In this document: piece after piece, positions 60,824-64,000 of the stretch
Position numbering within the stretch: position 1 is the first letter of the stretch
Layout: every line of letters starts with the position of its first letter
Source: Stramentimicrobium sp964433555
GTDB lineage: Bacteria > Atribacterota > Phoenicimicrobiia > Phoenicimicrobiales > Stramentimicrobiaceae
Direction of reading: 5' to 3'
Length of the DNA: 64,000 bases
NCBI GenBank assembly: GCA_964433555.1
Contig: CAYSRG010000007.1
Coordinates: 16,942-80,941, forward strand
Made by a program: the position numbers and the translations under genes
Notes under the pieces: generated by a model
The model's input: the letters and a program-made list of their open reading frames with translations, nothing else
What the model was told of the DNA's origin: nothing
Database searches by the model: none

Positions 60824-61690
60824 TTGAAAATATTTTATAAAAAAATTTCTACTTACTTTATCATTTCCATTTTTTCTTTTTTACTTATTTTCTCAATAGG
60901 AATAAATAGCCAAGAAGAAAATCTAATGGAGGCTACTCAAGAAGGTATACTTGCTATTGTAAATGATAAAATCATTACCTTAAATAATTTTAATCAGTAC
61001 TGGGATGCTATTCCTGACCAGTATAAAATACAACTAACCAAGGAAGATTTATTGGAACAGGTTATAATTCAAACATTACTTATTCAAAAAGCCGAGGAAA
61101 TAAAAATAAGTGATAATCCAGAAGTTGCATTTCAAATTAAAAATGCGACTGAACAAATTTTAATTCAATATCTAATTGAAAAGGAAATCGTTGAAACAAC
61201 TGAATTAAGCGATGATGATGTAAAGTCTTATTATGAAGAAAATAAAGAAAATTATTGGAAAGAAGAAGAGGTGCATGCTCTGAACATTTTAACTGAAACA
61301 GAAGACCAAGCTGTAGATGCTCTTATAAAATTAAATGAAGGTATGGATTTTTCAACATTGGCACAAGAAATATCTATTGCTACAAGTGCTTCTAAAGGAG
61401 GAGATATCGGTTTTATAAGCAAAGGTACTTTAACTGCAGAAATTGAAGAACAATTATTTAAATTAAATTCTGGTGATCTCAGTGAAATCATACCAACAGA
61501 AAAAGGATTTCATCTTTTTAAGATAATCGAAAAAAATCCATCACGCTATTTGGAGTTAGATGAGGTAAGGGAAGAAATAAAGTATCAGTTATTACCCCTG
61601 AAACAGCAACAAGCTTTTGACCAGTATTTAAAAAATATTGAAGATGTAGCAACAATTGAAAAAAATTTAGAGTTAATTAAAGAAGAATAA
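60824..61690 (+). CDS. exported parvulin-type peptidyl-prolyl isomerase (SurA/PrsA-like)
   Basis: Chaperone/foldase outside the cytoplasm, 288 aa. TTG start behind AAAGGAG. A signal peptide (about 1-29, hydrophobic core YFIISIFSFLLIFSIGI) has no lipobox Cys, so it is not obviously a PrsA lipoprotein. SurA-like N domain begins GILAIVNDKIITLNNF; the rotamase domain (about 140-240) has EVHALNILTETEDQA, GGDIGFISKGTL and EKGFHLFKIIEK. Convergent with the helicase. Confidence 0.9.
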   Translation: MKIFYKKISTYFIISIFSFLLIFSIGINSQEENLMEATQEGILAIVNDKIITLNNFNQYWDAIPDQYKIQLTKEDLLEQVIIQTLLIQKAEEIKISDNPEVAFQIKNATEQILIQYLIEKEIVETTELSDDDVKSYYEENKENYWKEEEVHALNILTETEDQAVDALIKLNEGMDFSTLAQEISIATSASKGGDIGFISKGTLTAEIEEQLFKLNSGDLSEIIPTEKGFHLFKIIEKNPSRYLELDEVREEIKYQLLPLKQQQAFDQYLKNIEDVATIEKNLELIKEE

Positions 61691-61736
61691 ACTAATATAA
61701 AGACATTATCAAATATATTAATTAGTAAGATACCCA

Positions 61737-63923
61737 TTATATTTGTGATTTTTCTTTTATCTTTTTTATTGGTGCATATTTTAATGATAATCTTTTGATT
61801 CCTGAATTATTAAAGTTTACAGTAAGGTAAAGATCATTTTTTGTTTCTTGAATATTTGTAATTATGCCTTCTCCCCAATCAGGATGGAAGATCAAATCGT
61901 AGATATTTATAACCTCTTTCATTCGGGAAAAACCTTGCTGTTCTAAATAGTCAGGATAGTTTCTATTTATTTTTTCTGTACAATCTTTGGGTATTTCACT
62001 GAAGAAGCGTGATACTTGATTAAATAAGGTTATTCCTTCAACATTTCTGCGCCAACTATATGTTATATAAAGTTGATCCTTAGCTCGAGTCATTCCGACA
62101 TAACAGAGTCTCCTTTCTTCTTCTAAGTCAATTTGATTTATTATACTTTTTCGATGAGGGAATAGACCTTCTTCAAATCCCGTTAAAAAAACTACTTGGA
62201 ATTCTAAGCCTTTGACACAATGCAAAGTCATCAAGCTTACCTTGTTATCATTGTTCAAATCATCAACAATATCTATGTCAGTTACCAGAGAAATATGATT
62301 TAAAAAATTGTCTAATTTAGCTTCAGGATTTAATTTCTCAAATTCCCTCATTGATTGAATGAATATCTTAACATTATTAATAATATTTTTCTTTATCGAG
62401 CTATCTTCTTTGCTATTTATCAAATTATAAAAATTAATTTCTTTTATAATTATTTCAACCAGTTTAGATATATTAATATTGTTATTTTTTTGTAATTCCA
62501 TAAATATATTGATATGCTGTTTAATTTTTTTCTTATTTTCCAGAGTAATCCGGTTATCAGATAAATTAATATAATGAGATAAAGTACTTAAAATAGATTT
62601 TTGCTCTCCTTCTCCTCCGGCTTTTTCTACTATTGATTGAAATCCTTTTTTCCCTATACCAATTTTCTCAATTTCTAACCACTTTTTTATACTATCTTTG
62701 TTATAAGAATTATTAATAATACTCAGTATGTTTATTAAATATTTAATTTCTTTTCTTTCATAAAATCCTGAGTTACCAACAACTTTGAAGGGAATGTGTT
62801 TTTGAGCAAAAACTTCTTCAAATGGTCTTGATTGAGTATTAATACGATATAACACTACAAAATCAGACCAATTTATTTTTTTGTTCCTTTTTAGATTAAC
62901 AATTTGCTGCGCAACAAAATCTGCTTCATCATTAATGCTACTGGCTTCATAATATTTAATTTTTTCTCCACCTTTCTTTTCAGTCCATAGTTTTTTTTCT
63001 TTACGGTATATATTATTCTTAATTACCTGTGTGGCTCCCCTTATTATAATCTCTGTTGAACGATAATTCTGTTCTAATTTAACCACTTTACATTCAGTAA
63101 AATCCTTTTCAAAATTAATGATATTGCTTAACTCAGCTCCTCTAAAGCCATAAATGCTTTGATCTGGATCACCTACCACAAAGAGATTTTTATTTTTTTG
63201 AGATAGAAGTTTTATAAAAATATACTGAGCGTGATTGATATCCTGATATTCATCTACCAAAATTTGTTTAAATATTTTTTGATAGTATTCCAAAATAGTT
63301 GGGAAATTTTTAAAAATCACAACAGTCTTCAGAATTAAATCTCCATAATCAAGAGCCTGCTGTATGATTAATTGTTCTTGATACTTTTTGTATATTTCCC
63401 CTATCTGATAATTATACAAACCAATTGATTTTGCACTAAATTCATTTTCATCTAATAATCTATTTTTAGCACTTTCAATAATACTATGAACTATCCTCGC
63501 ATTATATTGCTTAATGTCAAAAGAAAGTAATTTTATGCATTCTTTTATTAAATTAATAGATTCATTTTTATTATAAATATTAAATCTATTTTTATATCCC
63601 ATAATATTAATATGTTTACGTAAAATTCTGGCACAAACAGAATGGAAGGTTCCTATCCATATCTGATTATAGAGAGAAGTTGAAAGTATTTCTTTATTTA
63701 ATAAGGTATTGTTTATTATTCTTTTTTTCATTTCGTTTGCTGCTTTATTAGTAAAGGTAACTGCCAGGATATTTCCGGGAAATATTTTAATATTTTTTAT
63801 CAGATAAATGATGCGCTGAGTTATAACACTGGTCTTACCACTACCTGCCCCAGCAATAACCAATACGGGCTTATCAATAATAGACATTGCTTCTTTTTGT
63901 TTTGAATTTAAATCTTCAAACAT
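61737..63923 (-). CDS. pcrA: UvrD/PcrA-family DNA helicase
   Basis: 3'-5' superfamily 1A helicase in repair and replication, 728 aa. Motif I GAGSGKT near 27, Ia TFTNKAANEMKKR, motif II DEYQDIN, III GDPDQSIYGFRGA, IV EQNYRS, V LMTLHCVKGLEF, VI EERRLCYVGMTRA; a C-terminal Tudor-like tail follows. PcrA is favoured by the Gram-positive-type gene order, but UvrD cannot be excluded. Confidence 0.93.
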   Translation of the reverse strand: MFEDLNSKQKEAMSIIDKPVLVIAGAGSGKTSVITQRIIYLIKNIKIFPGNILAVTFTNKAANEMKKRIINNTLLNKEILSTSLYNQIWIGTFHSVCARILRKHINIMGYKNRFNIYNKNESINLIKECIKLLSFDIKQYNARIVHSIIESAKNRLLDENEFSAKSIGLYNYQIGEIYKKYQEQLIIQQALDYGDLILKTVVIFKNFPTILEYYQKIFKQILVDEYQDINHAQYIFIKLLSQKNKNLFVVGDPDQSIYGFRGAELSNIINFEKDFTECKVVKLEQNYRSTEIIIRGATQVIKNNIYRKEKKLWTEKKGGEKIKYYEASSINDEADFVAQQIVNLKRNKKINWSDFVVLYRINTQSRPFEEVFAQKHIPFKVVGNSGFYERKEIKYLINILSIINNSYNKDSIKKWLEIEKIGIGKKGFQSIVEKAGGEGEQKSILSTLSHYINLSDNRITLENKKKIKQHINIFMELQKNNNINISKLVEIIIKEINFYNLINSKEDSSIKKNIINNVKIFIQSMREFEKLNPEAKLDNFLNHISLVTDIDIVDDLNNDNKVSLMTLHCVKGLEFQVVFLTGFEEGLFPHRKSIINQIDLEEERRLCYVGMTRAKDQLYITYSWRRNVEGITLFNQVSRFFSEIPKDCTEKINRNYPDYLEQQGFSRMKEVINIYDLIFHPDWGEGIITNIQETKNDLYLTVNFNNSGIKRLSLKYAPIKKIKEKSQI

Positions 63924-63942
63924 CTTTTTTAAATCCTAATTA

Positions 63943-63976
63943 GAGTGTAATGCCCCCTATTAACGGGACACATTCT
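63943..63976. other. GC-richer imperfect inverted repeat at window edge (possible element end)
   Basis: GAGTGTAATGCCCC and its partner GGGACACATTC form an imperfect inverted repeat, with CCC/GGG and GTGT/ACAC paired around CTATTAAC. It stands out from the surrounding AT-rich DNA, just upstream of the helicase start. It may be a hairpin in the helicase leader or the end of an insertion element whose body lies outside the window. Confidence 0.3.
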
Positions 63977-64000
63977 AAGTTAGTATTTGCTCTTTATTTT

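Noticed and set aside
1..64000. tRNA, rRNA, tmRNA, SRP RNA and CRISPR arrays
   Set aside because: No GC-richer cloverleaf-like segment, long structured RNA or regularly spaced direct repeats were seen in the gaps.

Overview
This 64 kb window comes from a very AT-rich bacterial chromosome (about 30% GC by eye, not counted). It is almost entirely core housekeeping genes, packed mostly on the minus strand. I see no rRNA, tRNA, CRISPR array, prophage or complete insertion sequence. Gene order is Firmicutes-like in three conserved blocks: rpsB-tsf-pyrH-frr-uppS-cdsA-dxr; fapR-acpP-rnc-smc-ftsY-ffh-rpsP-khpA-trmD-rplS-rnhB; and phoH-yqfF-ybeY-cdd-recO-glyQS-ppdK. The lineage is probably anaerobic and early-branching. 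Candidatus Atribacterota (JS1/OP9-like) or a deep Clostridia/Halanaerobia-type lineage would fit, but this is inference from gene content, not proof.

Layout. 1-5.3 kb: isoprenoid and phospholipid genes (dxr cut by the window edge, cdsA, uppS), then frr, pyrH, tsf, rpsB behind a clear sigma-70-type promoter. 5.3-5.85 kb: a gene-free stretch where codY sits in Bacillus. 5.85-11.1 kb: hslU, hslV, xerC, topA. 11.57-26.4 kb: a long run from plsY back to fapR covering GTPases, tRNA modification, SRP targeting (ffh, ftsY), chromosome condensation (smc), RNase III and acyl carrier protein, with a probable FapR operator and promoter in front. 26.7-31.2 kb: rpmF, pta, tmcAL (+), coaD, rsmD, rpmB (+). 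31.4-40.8 kb: ispH, cmk, rluB, scpB, scpA, trpS, an M50 protease, a DHH-CBS-CCA fusion and a pyrimidine nucleoside phosphorylase, probably one long operon. 40.9-48.8 kb: membrane pyrophosphatase, PPDK and glycyl-tRNA synthetase. 49.6-55.8 kb: recO, cdd, then a DUF3048 protein and a complete TAXI-type TRAP transporter with its own promoter. 55.9-60.6 kb: ybeY, yqfF/pgpH, phoH, yqeY, rpsU. 60.8-64 kb: a secreted parvulin-type foldase (+) and a UvrD/PcrA helicase.

How the genes fit together. PPDK, a PPi-energised ion pump (hppA, K+-dependent by its signature residue) and Pta suggest an anaerobe that conserves energy from pyrophosphate and acetyl-CoA. The TAXI-TRAP system is the only dedicated solute importer and sits exactly where dgkA/era lie in Bacillus.

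Most unusual signals. (1) Two families of short dispersed palindromic repeats occur in the intergenic gaps; one partly doubles as transcription terminators. (2) ftsY has no ATG/GTG/TTG in the right place but has a well-spaced Shine-Dalgarno before an in-frame ATA. (3) scpB has a similar start problem beside an A-tract. (4) Conserved neighbours are missing from otherwise conserved blocks (codY, trmFO, rimM, ylxM, plsX/fab genes, era, ackA). I found no clearly new multi-gene system.
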